DNA of 64,000 nucleotides, from NCBI RefSeq assembly GCF_001552595.1, contig NZ_BCRM01000017.1:114608-178607 (forward strand). Reading direction: 5' to 3'. Below the pieces are notes generated by a model. That model saw nothing but the letters and a program-made list of their open reading frames with translations. It had not been told where the DNA came from and searched no databases. Positions 33,589 to 42,781 of the stretch are shown here, one piece after another (position 1 is the stretch's first letter; every line of letters begins with the position of its first letter). The DNA is from Rhodococcus erythropolis NBRC 15567 (GTDB taxonomy: Bacteria; Actinomycetota; Actinomycetes; Mycobacteriales; Mycobacteriaceae). A program made the position numbers and the translations under genes.

Positions 33589-36500
33589 TTGATCACCACA
33601 TCCTCATCGAGATGAATGTTCACGGCCGCCTCGGCGATCGGTTTCTCCTGCTCGTGGCGTTCCGACTTGGTCAACTCGTGAATCCCCGGGGTGTGCGCGA
33701 CCACAACCCGCGGGCTCTTCACTCCCAACGCCCGGCTGTGTTGCGCGAGCTTGTCGAGAATGATCTGTGCGTCGCGCGCAGTCGGATCCGCGATTTCCTC
33801 AGCCGTAGGACGGCTTTCGTCGTGGGAGAGAATCTGGGAGCGATATCCCTCGAGCTGCATCACCACTCGTCCGTCCTTCACCACCGCCACGTCGGCTTGC
33901 ATGTGGGTCTCTGTCTGCACCTTGTCGTAGGCGTACGCGGTGAACGAACGAGCCTCGAATCGTCCGTCGTACATGTCGATTCGCGCAATGTTGACCGGAA
34001 GGCAGATCTCCCGCGGAACCATGATCTGGCCCGATTGGAGCAGGGAATCGAGGAAATACGGATCACCGAGGAGGTGCTGCTTACGGTCGGCTCGCGAAAT
34101 AGCACTGAAGAGAATGTGCTCGGAATCGAGGCTCGAGATCTCTTCGAGTCGGCGGAAATCGCCCTCCTGGAACAGCAACCACGAGTAGAGGTCGTCCAAC
34201 GGATCGATGTCGAGCACCGGTCGCGGCAACTCCTTCTCGAACTCCGGCAGTGATTCGTCCAGCCCGAAGATGAAGTCGGCCGAGAAATGGGGCCGCCCGT
34301 ACCCGGTCCGTTCGGTGCCGATCGTGACATGCACACGCGCTCCTGCGGCATCACGATCCTGCTCCACGACGCTTGCCTTGATCTCGACTCTGGTGCCCTC
34401 GACGGTGTCGACGACGATCGGTCGATCCAGTTTGATGTCGTCGATGCGGACGCGACCCAGGGTCACGCGTCCGGTGACATACGCCGCCGCCTGCGACATC
34501 GCCTCGAGCCCGAACACCGTCGGAAGCAGCGCCGATCCCTTCCAGACATGATCGAGGACAAAGGGATCCGCCGAGGTGGACAACGTCGTCCGGGTCACCA
34601 GTTCTACCTGCGGCTCGAATGTCACCACTTGGTCGATGTAGCGCGACACCGCCGGCAGAGCCGGTGCTGCCGGCGCCCAGGTGTCGAGACCGCCGAGTCG
34701 ACTGGTCACGACGATACGACTCGCCTCGGGTCCGCTGTCGACCAGGCGAAGGAAATGATCCACTCCCGCAGCCGTCGAAATCGGCATGACACCCATCTTC
34801 GCGAGGTGGTTGACACTGCCCATGCGGGCGCCCATCCCGGTCTCTCCCCACACGCTGTACGCGAGCGAGAACGTCCGAGTCTTCGGGTGCCCGGCGGCAT
34901 ACCGCACCACCATTTCGTCGAGAAGCTCGTTTCCGTATGCATACCAGCTGTTTCCGGGCATACCTGTGAATCCGATGATGGAAGAGAAGCCCACGAACAG
35001 CTTCAAGTCACGATCAGCGAGCGCTTCGACGAAGTTGGCTGCGCCCAGGACCTTAGGTGCAACCTCCTCGAAAGCCGCAGCGCTGTCGACTCTCTCGAAC
35101 CGCCGCGGAACATTTGCCCCCGCACCGTGGACAAACCCGGTGATCGGCCCCACCTCGACCTCGATCTGGGCGACGACGCCGGCCACCGCCGCGGCATCCG
35201 TGACGTTGCAGCGATAGTAGTGAGCGCTCAAACCGGCAGACGTGAAGTCCGCAAGAGTGGAGGCGATTTCGTCGCCCGCTTGTCGCTGAGAGCTTCCGAT
35301 CAGCACCAGTTCGGCGCCGGTCTTTCGACCGAGGGCCAGAGCACATTGGGCCATGATGCCTTTCGCGCCACCGGTCACGACCACGACATCCGAACTTCCC
35401 AATCCGCTTTCGCGGACGGTGTAGTCGTTCGAGGCGAGAACCCGCGGTTGCAGTGCCGTGCGTCCCATCTCGGCGTCGTAAGTCGCGAACACATAGGGTG
35501 CAACCGAATCCAACTCGGAGACGACAGTGGCTGCCACCTCCGCGTCCGCAGTCGAGCCGTCGAATCCTATGACGCGCACATCCAGTTCGGGACGCTCGTG
35601 ATGCACCGAAGCGGTGAACGCCGCCACACTCGGCACCGGCGCTGGATTGCTCAACTCGACATCGGTGAACTGAACCACTGCCAATGTGGTTCGCGCGCCT
35701 CCACTTTGCTGCGCCGGAACTATCTTGTACATGTGTTCGATCCCACGGCGCAAGCCGCTTTCGGTGACGGAATCATCGGTCACGCGCGGCATTACGGCAA
35801 CCACGTGGTGTGCATTCGCAGAAGTGCTGTCGGAGAATGTGCGAATGTCGACCTGAGCACCACGACCTCGAAGTTCGGATTCCAACCTTCCGACCAAACC
35901 GGCGTCGTCACCGATGACGACAAACGTCGTGTCCGTGAGGTCTCGGACTCCGTGCAACGCTGTCTCGCTCCGAACCTTTTCCAGGGTGTAATCGCGAACC
36001 CAGGTGAAGCTGTCGGCTGATATACCCTTTGCCTTCGCCGGCAGCGCCCGCGCAGCCGGCTGCTGCTGCCCCGACTTCTCCTTCGCGGACCGATCGAGCA
36101 CTTCGATCAGTTCACCCAGGCTGACGTTGACGAGTTCGGCTGGATCCAGGTCACCCTGAACACCCAATCGTGTTGCCACCGTCGCGATTGCATCGGCGGC
36201 CTTGATCGAGTCCATGTTCAGGTCGTCCAGAAGGTGGAGATCGACGTCGAGAGACTCCACCGGAAATCCGGTGTCCTCCGCGATTACCTCGAGCAGTATT
36301 CGCGACACGTCCGACTGCGCCGAACTCGCTGCTGGAACGTCAGAACCGGGATGCGGTGATGCCGCAAGGATCAGCGATGCTGCTTCTCCGATGGTGGCGT
36401 TGGCCAACTCGGCAGGGTCGAGGTCGACAACCTCGAACTGATGTGCAACCTTCGAAATAGCCTCTGCCGCACTGATCGAGTCGAGATTCAGATCATCGAG

Positions 36501-39500
36501 CAGACGCAGATCCGTCGTGATCGACTCGGCGGGGAATCCCGTCGTATCGGCGAGGATCCTGATCAGCTCACTTTCCACGGACCCGGCGCCCGCAACAGCC
36601 GGCTCTTCGACTACCGGAGCCGAAACCGGCGAAGGAGCTTTGGCTGCTACAGATTCGTGGCCGTTGGTGACTGCCCGCGAAGTCGGAGCAGATGGAGAAG
36701 ACGGAGAAGTCGCTCCACTGCCTACATCCGCGCGAATGACGTCGACGAGGAAGGTCCCGCGTCGGCTCAGGTAATCGGCCAGCGCCGCAGCCGGATCCCC
36801 GCCGGACGTACCAAGTGCGAGCGGTTCGGGAGCAGAGGTAACCGTCAGCTTCGCCTCGGCCAGGTTCTCGATGAACACCTTCTGATCGGCAGGAACGAAT
36901 TCGCGCACGAACCGGCCGTCGAAAAGTTCGTTCCAGCGGACCTGAGCGCCGTGTACGTACATCGCGGCCAGTGCGACGTTGAAGTCCTCGTCGCGTCCGG
37001 ACTTGGACGCAACGGGGAAGCAGCGCACGCCGTCGGTCCCATTGATCGCCTTGGTGAGCCCGGTCAGCACACGGCCGGGTCCGACCTCGACGAGCAGGTC
37101 CACTTCCTGCGAGATCCCACTTACCGTCTTGACCCAGTCAACCGGTGAGACAACCTGTTTGGTGACCAGTTCGCGAAGTGCCAGTGGCGTCTGTACGCGT
37201 TCCCCTTCGACGCAGGAATACACGGAGCAAGTCAACGAATCGACTTGCTCGTCAACGGGCGCAGTGGACTTCAGCTCCCGTTCGGCCTCGTTCATCATCT
37301 CGGAGTGGAAAGCATTCGACACGGCAAGCGCCTGAGCCGACACTCCGCGGGTCTTCGCGATGGCAACCACATCGTCGACCGCGTCTTTGGTACCCGAAAC
37401 CACACTCTGCGTGGGCGTATTCAGATTCGCGACGGTCGCGTAACCCTTTGCCTCCGCGATGATCGCCTCAGCCGTCGATCGGTCGCAGGTCAGGCTCGCC
37501 ATTGCGCCGTTTCCACCACCACTGACAGCCATGGCCGCACCCTTCGCCGCAGCCAAGGTGATCAGCGTCTTCTGGTCGTAAGCTCCGGCCGCGTAGAGCG
37601 CAGTCAACTCCCCGAGACTGTGGCCGGCGACAGCACTGGGTGTGACACCCAATCGGCGGAGGTACTCGAACCAGAGCAGCGACGCCAAGGCGACGGCGGG
37701 CTGGGTGAACTGTGTCTGGGCGAGGTCCCGCTTCCACTTCGCCAATTCCGCAGCGTCTGCGCTCTTGACCGGGTTCCGCAGAATCCGCGGCGTGATCGCC
37801 TCCGCTCCAACTCCCTCCAACCAGCCGTCCGCCTTGGTCGCCAGTTCGCGCGCCCACTCGAAGCGCTCGATCAGCACGCGAGCCATCTCGAGTTGTTGGG
37901 ATCCCTGTCCAGGGAACAGGAATCCGATGTCGTGGCGGACGCTGTTCGAAATCGAGATCTCGTTGCTCACCACCTTGACCTGGCCGGAAGCTGGAGCGGA
38001 GTTCTCGCAGATCACGGCAAGCTGACGCATGCGTTCGGCCAACTGCGCGGGACGTCCGGCCACCACTGCGGCACGGAAGGGCGCGGTCGGCGAGATCACT
38101 CGCGAGAGTTTCGCCGAAAAGTCCAGCAGCTCCGCAACACTCAACGGAACCGCCAGATCTGCAACATCCCGCGCTCGGGTCGCCAAGTCCACCGCGGAAT
38201 CTGCAGAGAGTACAAATACCTCGGTGTCCTGATACGACGCCATCATCGTGCGGACGTCTTGCGAGGGTGTCAGCTTGCTGGACGGTGCATCAGCCGATTC
38301 GATCGCGACGTGGCAGTTGATACCGCCGAAACCCATGGCTTGCGCACCGGCACGCATCTTCTCCGACGGATCTCTGATCTCGCCGTTGACAAGCGGAAAG
38401 AGTGCCGGTGCTTCGGTTCCGAACGCCGGGTTCGGGTCGGTGCAACCGGCGAGCGGCGGAAGGATTCGTTGATTGACGGCCATGGTCGCCTTGATCAGCG
38501 CAAGGATGCCCGACGCCGCCTTCGTGTGCCCGATCAGCGACTTCAGTGAGGTCATGCCGATGCTACGAGCCTCGACTGGTCCGTCCGTCTGCGCGGCCTG
38601 CTGGACGCCGGCCAATTCGACAGGGTCCCCGACGGGAGTACCAGTTCCGTGTCCTTCGACAAAGGCAACCTCGCTGGCCGCGAATCCCGCTCCCGAATAT
38701 GCGCGACGGATCATTTCGGCCTGAGTTTCGGCGCGGGGCTTGGTAATTCCACCCTTGCCATCGGTAGAGATGCCCCAGCCGCGAATCGTCGCGTACACGT
38801 AGTCGCCGTCCGCCCTGGCGTCCTCGAGTCGTTTCAAGGCCACGAATCCGCAACCTTCACCCGGGATGAATCCGCTTCGGCTTGCGTCGTACACGTTCAT
38901 GTCGCCGCGTGTCAGTGCACCCAAACGGGCGAATCCCACCAGTTCCAAAGGATCCAGGCTGACGTCGACTCCACCTGCCAATACGAAGTCGGCCGCGCCG
39001 GACGCCAGCTTTTCGGCTGCAGTCGCCACCGCGAGCATTCCGGACGCGCACGCACCGTCCACGACGTACCCGCCGCCGTTGAAGTCGAGGTAATTGCAGA
39101 TACGGCCGGCGATCGTATTCGACAACATGCCGGCCAGAGTGTCTTCACTCGGCTCCACCAACGGGCCTTTGTAGACCTCTTCCATCGTCTCGGCGAGAGC
39201 ATCGGCGACGGAACTGTCCAACTGGCGCGCTTCGGCTGCCACAGCGAGTGCGCGCTTGACGTAAGGCCAACGCAAACGCATCGACCACATCCGGGATTCT
39301 TCACCGGTGAGGGAGTTGCCGACGATTGCGGCGCTGCGTCCAGTTGGCACCGATCCTCGGCTGTAGCCCGCGTCCGTCAAAGCCCCGAGTGCTGTTTCCA
39401 GCGCCAACCAGTGTGTGAGATCTGTCGACTTGAAGGTTCGCTCCGGTATCCGGCGACCTACCCAGTCGAATTCGAAACCGTCCATGAACGCGCCGCGGTC

Positions 39501-39695
39501 GGCGTATGTCTTGTCGACGTCGTCAGGGCTCGCGCTCCAGTAGTCGTCGAGCGACATCCGCGACTCGGGAAACTTTCGGAATTGCATCCGTCGCGCGAGG
39601 ACGTTCTCCCAAAATCCTTGCAGATCATGGGCACCGGGAGACCACATGCTCATCCCGACTATCGCGATCGCGGGATTAGTTGAATCTTCAGTCAT
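33585..39695 (-). CDS. Iterative-type polyketide synthase, KS-AT-ACP-ACP-KR-DH
   Basis: A 2036-residue single-module PKS. KS spans residues 8-470 with Cys216 (DGACASG), His349 (VEGHGTGTP) and His390 (GHTKAASG). AT spans 590-900 with Ser693 in AGHSLGE and AFHS at 795-798, a malonyl-type pattern. Two ACPs have DLNLDSI (Ser1073) and DLNMDSI (Ser1163). KR spans about 1230-1660: TGGAKGI at 1441, with Ser1571, Tyr1585 and Asn1589. DH spans about 1700-1900: DHVWKGSALLP with His1716, and DSLLQ with Asp1883. There is no ER or in-chain TE. The ACP-before-KR-DH order is that of enediyne and PUFA-type synthases, not modular PKS. ATG 39695 follows AGGAAG; longer frames have none. Product unknown. Confidence 0.92.
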   Translation of the reverse strand: MTEDSTNPAIAIVGMSMWSPGAHDLQGFWENVLARRMQFRKFPESRMSLDDYWSASPDDVDKTYADRGAFMDGFEFDWVGRRIPERTFKSTDLTHWLALETALGALTDAGYSRGSVPTGRSAAIVGNSLTGEESRMWSMRLRWPYVKRALAVAAEARQLDSSVADALAETMEEVYKGPLVEPSEDTLAGMLSNTIAGRICNYLDFNGGGYVVDGACASGMLAVATAAEKLASGAADFVLAGGVDVSLDPLELVGFARLGALTRGDMNVYDASRSGFIPGEGCGFVALKRLEDARADGDYVYATIRGWGISTDGKGGITKPRAETQAEMIRRAYSGAGFAASEVAFVEGHGTGTPVGDPVELAGVQQAAQTDGPVEARSIGMTSLKSLIGHTKAASGILALIKATMAVNQRILPPLAGCTDPNPAFGTEAPALFPLVNGEIRDPSEKMRAGAQAMGFGGINCHVAIESADAPSSKLTPSQDVRTMMASYQDTEVFVLSADSAVDLATRARDVADLAVPLSVAELLDFSAKLSRVISPTAPFRAAVVAGRPAQLAERMRQLAVICENSAPASGQVKVVSNEISISNSVRHDIGFLFPGQGSQQLEMARVLIERFEWARELATKADGWLEGVGAEAITPRILRNPVKSADAAELAKWKRDLAQTQFTQPAVALASLLWFEYLRRLGVTPSAVAGHSLGELTALYAAGAYDQKTLITLAAAKGAAMAVSGGGNGAMASLTCDRSTAEAIIAEAKGYATVANLNTPTQSVVSGTKDAVDDVVAIAKTRGVSAQALAVSNAFHSEMMNEAERELKSTAPVDEQVDSLTCSVYSCVEGERVQTPLALRELVTKQVVSPVDWVKTVSGISQEVDLLVEVGPGRVLTGLTKAINGTDGVRCFPVASKSGRDEDFNVALAAMYVHGAQVRWNELFDGRFVREFVPADQKVFIENLAEAKLTVTSAPEPLALGTSGGDPAAALADYLSRRGTFLVDVIRADVGSGATSPSSPSAPTSRAVTNGHESVAAKAPSPVSAPVVEEPAVAGAGSVESELIRILADTTGFPAESITTDLRLLDDLNLDSISAAEAISKVAHQFEVVDLDPAELANATIGEAASLILAASPHPGSDVPAASSAQSDVSRILLEVIAEDTGFPVESLDVDLHLLDDLNMDSIKAADAIATVATRLGVQGDLDPAELVNVSLGELIEVLDRSAKEKSGQQQPAARALPAKAKGISADSFTWVRDYTLEKVRSETALHGVRDLTDTTFVVIGDDAGLVGRLESELRGRGAQVDIRTFSDSTSANAHHVVAVMPRVTDDSVTESGLRRGIEHMYKIVPAQQSGGARTTLAVVQFTDVELSNPAPVPSVAAFTASVHHERPELDVRVIGFDGSTADAEVAATVVSELDSVAPYVFATYDAEMGRTALQPRVLASNDYTVRESGLGSSDVVVVTGGAKGIMAQCALALGRKTGAELVLIGSSQRQAGDEIASTLADFTSAGLSAHYYRCNVTDAAAVAGVVAQIEVEVGPITGFVHGAGANVPRRFERVDSAAAFEEVAPKVLGAANFVEALADRDLKLFVGFSSIIGFTGMPGNSWYAYGNELLDEMVVRYAAGHPKTRTFSLAYSVWGETGMGARMGSVNHLAKMGVMPISTAAGVDHFLRLVDSGPEASRIVVTSRLGGLDTWAPAAPALPAVSRYIDQVVTFEPQVELVTRTTLSTSADPFVLDHVWKGSALLPTVFGLEAMSQAAAYVTGRVTLGRVRIDDIKLDRPIVVDTVEGTRVEIKASVVEQDRDAAGARVHVTIGTERTGYGRPHFSADFIFGLDESLPEFEKELPRPVLDIDPLDDLYSWLLFQEGDFRRLEEISSLDSEHILFSAISRADRKQHLLGDPYFLDSLLQSGQIMVPREICLPVNIARIDMYDGRFEARSFTAYAYDKVQTETHMQADVAVVKDGRVVMQLEGYRSQILSHDESRPTAEEIADPTARDAQIILDKLAQHSRALGVKSPRVVVAHTPGIHELTKSERHEQEKPIAEAAVNIHLDEDVVIK

Positions 39696-40372
39696 CTTAC
39701 ACTTCCTATTTTCGCGCGCATCCACGGGAGACTCAATCGACCGAAGACTAACCACGCGTTCAGCCGTGTGTAAAACGCAGATTCACCTCAAGGCATAAAC
39801 AAATAACAAAGGTCGTTCAGCTCCGTGAACAGGTGTCAGCAATTTGACAGCAATCGATAGTTAGCTGTAACTCGGAGTTACTTATTTGCTTCGTCGCCGG
39901 TCAAGCAGTGGCTTGAACATCCGTACCGGACACCGGTTTCACGGCCACCTTTTTCTCGAGATCGGCAAATGCTCAGTTGAGTGCGCACCGAAATGCCGCA
40001 ATGCCGAATATGTGGCCAATTCGCCGAATGTCCCAAATTGGTCGATCACCGCAAAACAAACATCCGACAACTATCAATCTGAACATTCGTGGCACACCGA
40101 GAATTAGCAACAGCACGCGAATGTCGATCAGACAACGAGAAATTCCAGATATACTTCGGCGACCATCGTCCGAATCGATGTTTCGTTACACCGGAATTGA
40201 GCGAACGAATGTGCCAGCAAACCGGCCACACACAATTCAGCTTTGCCGGGCCGAGCCGGTGCCCTTTCGACACGTGCGCACACAAAAGGAACGGCACTTA
40301 TAACAATTCGATCACACAGTGGTGCCGCGGCATTCCGACAGCCGTTTCACGCGCACGGACCGAGTCGGCAAC
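39696..40372. other. Long AT-richer intergenic region upstream of the PKS gene
   Basis: This 677-base gap between dnaX and the PKS gene is visibly richer in A and T than its surroundings. I see no convincing gene in it; the open frames lack ribosome sites and family features. It holds a possible promoter and a perfect 7-1-7 palindrome near 39867-39904, described separately. No recombinase site, tRNA or clear terminator for dnaX was recognised. Confidence 0.6.
39867..39904 (-). promoter_or_regulatory. Putative PKS promoter with overlapping palindrome
   Basis: On the minus strand a TTGACC element (complement of 39899-39904) is followed 18 bases later by TAACTC (complement of 39875-39880). The perfect palindrome GTAACTCGGAGTTAC (39867-39881) covers that -10-like region. 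It would leave a leader of about 170 bases before the PKS ATG. Inferred from pattern only. Confidence 0.35.
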
Positions 40373-42619
40373 TCAGCTTTCGAGGCGGCGTGCCCCGAGG
40401 ACGTCCTTGAGGAGTTCCTTTGCAACGTCCTCGGGATCACGTCTGGCAGTCGGATCAGCGGGCTCAGCCGCCTCCGCGAACATCTCGTCCTCGTCCTCCG
40501 GCGTTGCAGGCGGAGGAGTTGCCTCGTAGTCGACCTCAGGAGCAGGGGCCGGTCCAGGGTCTTCCGGATAGTCGGGGGCCTCAGGCGGCGGAATGTCGTC
40601 CGAATCTCCGCGCTGGGGCTGCGGGGCCTTGGGCTGCTGCGCTGCACGCTCCTGACTGGGGCGCGAGAAGCGGGGCGCAGCGGCCGGGCGGCTCGCAGCT
40701 TCTGTCGCCTTGGGTGCGCTCGATGCTGCCGGCGCTGTGGGCGCACCTTCTTGGTACTCGACTTGCCAAGTGCCACCGAACATCTCGGCAAGGACCTCGC
40801 AGATGACCGCCGCGTTGTGCGGTTGCGTCACACGAGCACCCAGGACCGGCGAGCCGTGAGCGATGACCACAACATGTCCACGCACGTCGTGAACCGTCGC
40901 AGCGGACAGCATGGCCGGAAGAACCTTGTTTCGTTCACCGACCTTGTTGCGCAAGGTGTTCCACGATTCACGGAGGGTCTCGACTGTGGGGCCCGCCGAG
41001 ACCGGCGCAGCTTCTGCAGCCGCCGGCTCCTCGTACTCGGGCTCGGGCTCGTAGTCGGGTTCCGGCTCGGCAAGCCCGATCAGCTCTTCCGCTTCGACCG
41101 GAGCAGGAGCCGGTGGTTCAACCACAGGAGCTTCAACTATTGGAGCTTCGGCAACCGGAGCTTCAACCACTGGTGCTTCAACCACCGGAGCTTCAACCAC
41201 TGGAGCTTCCGCAACCGGCGGTTCCACGATCTCGACGGTGGGAGGTTCGACCACGGGAGCTGCCGCTACCGGAGGTTCGACGACAGGAGCCTCGACGACC
41301 GGCGGCGCCGCCGGAGCCGGGGCGGCTGGTTCCGGCCGTGCCTCAGGCTCGGCCTTGCGTTGGGAGGGCCGTTGGAACTTGGAAGCAATCTCCGGTTCGA
41401 GCGGCGGCACAGTCGGTGCCGGCGTTGCTGCCGCGCGAGGGGCAGCGGCAGCCGCGACTCCGGCAGCCGGAAGATCTTGTTCCAGGCGCTCGAGCCGCTG
41501 CAACACAGCCGACTCGGTGTCGGAGGCCGAAGGAAGCAGCATTCTCGCGCACATCACTTCGAGCAGCAGCCGCGGCGCCGTCGCCCCACGCATTTCACTG
41601 AGACCAGCGTGGACGGTTTCGGCGAAACGGGTGAGCGTGGCCGGGCCGACTCGCTGAATCTGTTCACGCATCGTGACCAGCTCGGCCTCCGGCGCATCGA
41701 CCAACCCTCGTTCGCTGGCATCGGAGACTGCCTGCATCAAAATGAGATCGCGTAGACGTTCGAGGAGATCGAGCGCGAATCGGCGTGGATCGTGACCGGC
41801 GTCCATCACCCGATCGACAGTGCCGAACAAGGCGGCTCCGTCACTGGCAGACAGGGCGTCTACTGCTTCGTCGATGAGCGCGACGTCGGTGACTCCGAGA
41901 AGAGAGAGCGCCCGCGGATACGTGACACCTTCTTCGCCGGCTCCCGCGAGCAACTGATCGAGGACACTCAACGAGTCGCGAGGCGAACCGCCGCCAGCCT
42001 TGATGACCAGGGGATAAACAGCAGGCTCGACCGGTACGCCTTCCTGGGCGCAGATCTTTTCCAGGAGTCCGCGCATGGTCGACGGCGCCAACAGGCGGAA
42101 CGGGTAGTGGTGTGTACGCGAACGGATGGTCGGGAGAACCTTTTCCGGTTCCGTCGTCGCAAAGATGAAGATGAGGTGCTCCGGCGGCTCTTCGACGATC
42201 TTGAGCAGCGCGTTGAAGCCCGCCGCCGTCACCATGTGTGCCTCGTCGATGATGAAGACGCGGTAGCGAGAAGCGGCGGGGGCGTGGAACGCCTTGTCTC
42301 GGAGTTCTCGGGTGTCGTCGACGCCACCGTGACTTGCGGCGTCGAGTTCCGTCACGTCCAGGTTGCCTGTGCCGCCCGGGCCAAGCGAAACGCACGAGTC
42401 GCATACATCGCACGGCGTCGACGTCGGTCCCTGCTCACAGTTCAGCGAACGCGCCAGGATTCGCGCCGACGACGTCTTTCCACAGCCGCGCGGGCCGGAA
42501 AACAGATAGGCATGGTTGATGCGTCCGGTGTCGAGGGCCGTGCTGAGCGGTGCGGTGACATGCTCCTGCCCCACCACCTCGGCGAAGGACGCGGGTCGAT
42601 ACTTCCGGTACAGGGCCAC
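40373..42619 (-). CDS. dnaX: DNA polymerase III subunit gamma/tau
   Basis: A 748-residue clamp-loader ATPase that assembles the replicase and loads the sliding clamp. GTG 42619 gives the usual VALYRKYRPASFAEVVGQEHV start; a TTG two codons earlier is ignored. Walker A is FSGPRGCGKTSSA, a four-Cys zinc module follows (C..CDVCDSC), Walker B is FIIDEAH, and the SRC-like sensor is TIRSRTHHYPFRLL. Residues about 400-530 are a Pro/Val/Glu/Ala linker with repeated VVEAP pentapeptides. The C-terminal tau domain (WNTLRNKVGERNKVLPAML onwards) is full length, with an acidic, Pro-rich tail. Equivalent to Rv3721c. Confidence 0.96.
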   Translation of the reverse strand: MALYRKYRPASFAEVVGQEHVTAPLSTALDTGRINHAYLFSGPRGCGKTSSARILARSLNCEQGPTSTPCDVCDSCVSLGPGGTGNLDVTELDAASHGGVDDTRELRDKAFHAPAASRYRVFIIDEAHMVTAAGFNALLKIVEEPPEHLIFIFATTEPEKVLPTIRSRTHHYPFRLLAPSTMRGLLEKICAQEGVPVEPAVYPLVIKAGGGSPRDSLSVLDQLLAGAGEEGVTYPRALSLLGVTDVALIDEAVDALSASDGAALFGTVDRVMDAGHDPRRFALDLLERLRDLILMQAVSDASERGLVDAPEAELVTMREQIQRVGPATLTRFAETVHAGLSEMRGATAPRLLLEVMCARMLLPSASDTESAVLQRLERLEQDLPAAGVAAAAAPRAAATPAPTVPPLEPEIASKFQRPSQRKAEPEARPEPAAPAPAAPPVVEAPVVEPPVAAAPVVEPPTVEIVEPPVAEAPVVEAPVVEAPVVEAPVAEAPIVEAPVVEPPAPAPVEAEELIGLAEPEPDYEPEPEYEEPAAAEAAPVSAGPTVETLRESWNTLRNKVGERNKVLPAMLSAATVHDVRGHVVVIAHGSPVLGARVTQPHNAAVICEVLAEMFGGTWQVEYQEGAPTAPAASSAPKATEAASRPAAAPRFSRPSQERAAQQPKAPQPQRGDSDDIPPPEAPDYPEDPGPAPAPEVDYEATPPPATPEDEDEMFAEAAEPADPTARRDPEDVAKELLKDVLGARRLES
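41109..41310. repeat. Imperfect 15-bp coding repeats (VVEAP) in dnaX
   Basis: Roughly ten imperfect copies of a 15-base unit (consensus on the plus strand GGAGCTTCAACCACT or close variants) encode tandem Val-Val-Glu-Ala-Pro or Val-Ala-Glu-Ala-Pro. They form a flexible linker between the ATPase core and the tau-specific region, and are a likely site of length variation between strains. Confidence 0.8.
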
Positions 42620-42682
42620 GCGCAAAGACTACCGGCGACCCACGACAGGTGATCCGGTGCGGGTGCAACGCCGACTTCTCCC

Positions 42683-42720
42683 GAAACATGTTCGCAACAC
42701 AATCGCAGTGCGGAGGAAAC
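42683..42720 (+). promoter_or_regulatory. Putative GlnR binding region upstream of amt
   Basis: Four pentamers, GAAAC, GCAAC, GCAGT and GAAAC, are separated by exactly six bases each, the 11-base phasing of actinobacterial GlnR boxes (gTnAC-n6-GaAAC repeated). The GAAAC elements are exact; the GCAAC and GCAGT elements deviate. It ends 61 bases before the amt start, consistent with nitrogen control. Confidence 0.45.
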
Positions 42721-42781
42721 CGCACGCACCCATCGTGGGTTCCGTGCACGCGGGCTGGTCCGCATGCGTGAGGAGAAAACT

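Noticed and set aside
40089..40529. Plus-strand frame of about 146 codons in the gap upstream of the PKS
   Set aside because: No ribosome site, unusual codon use and no family similarity; half of it is antisense to dnaX.
41109..41310. Regular 15-base repeats that could suggest a CRISPR array
   Set aside because: The repeats are in frame inside dnaX, have no spacers, and encode a VVEAP linker; no cas genes are in the window.
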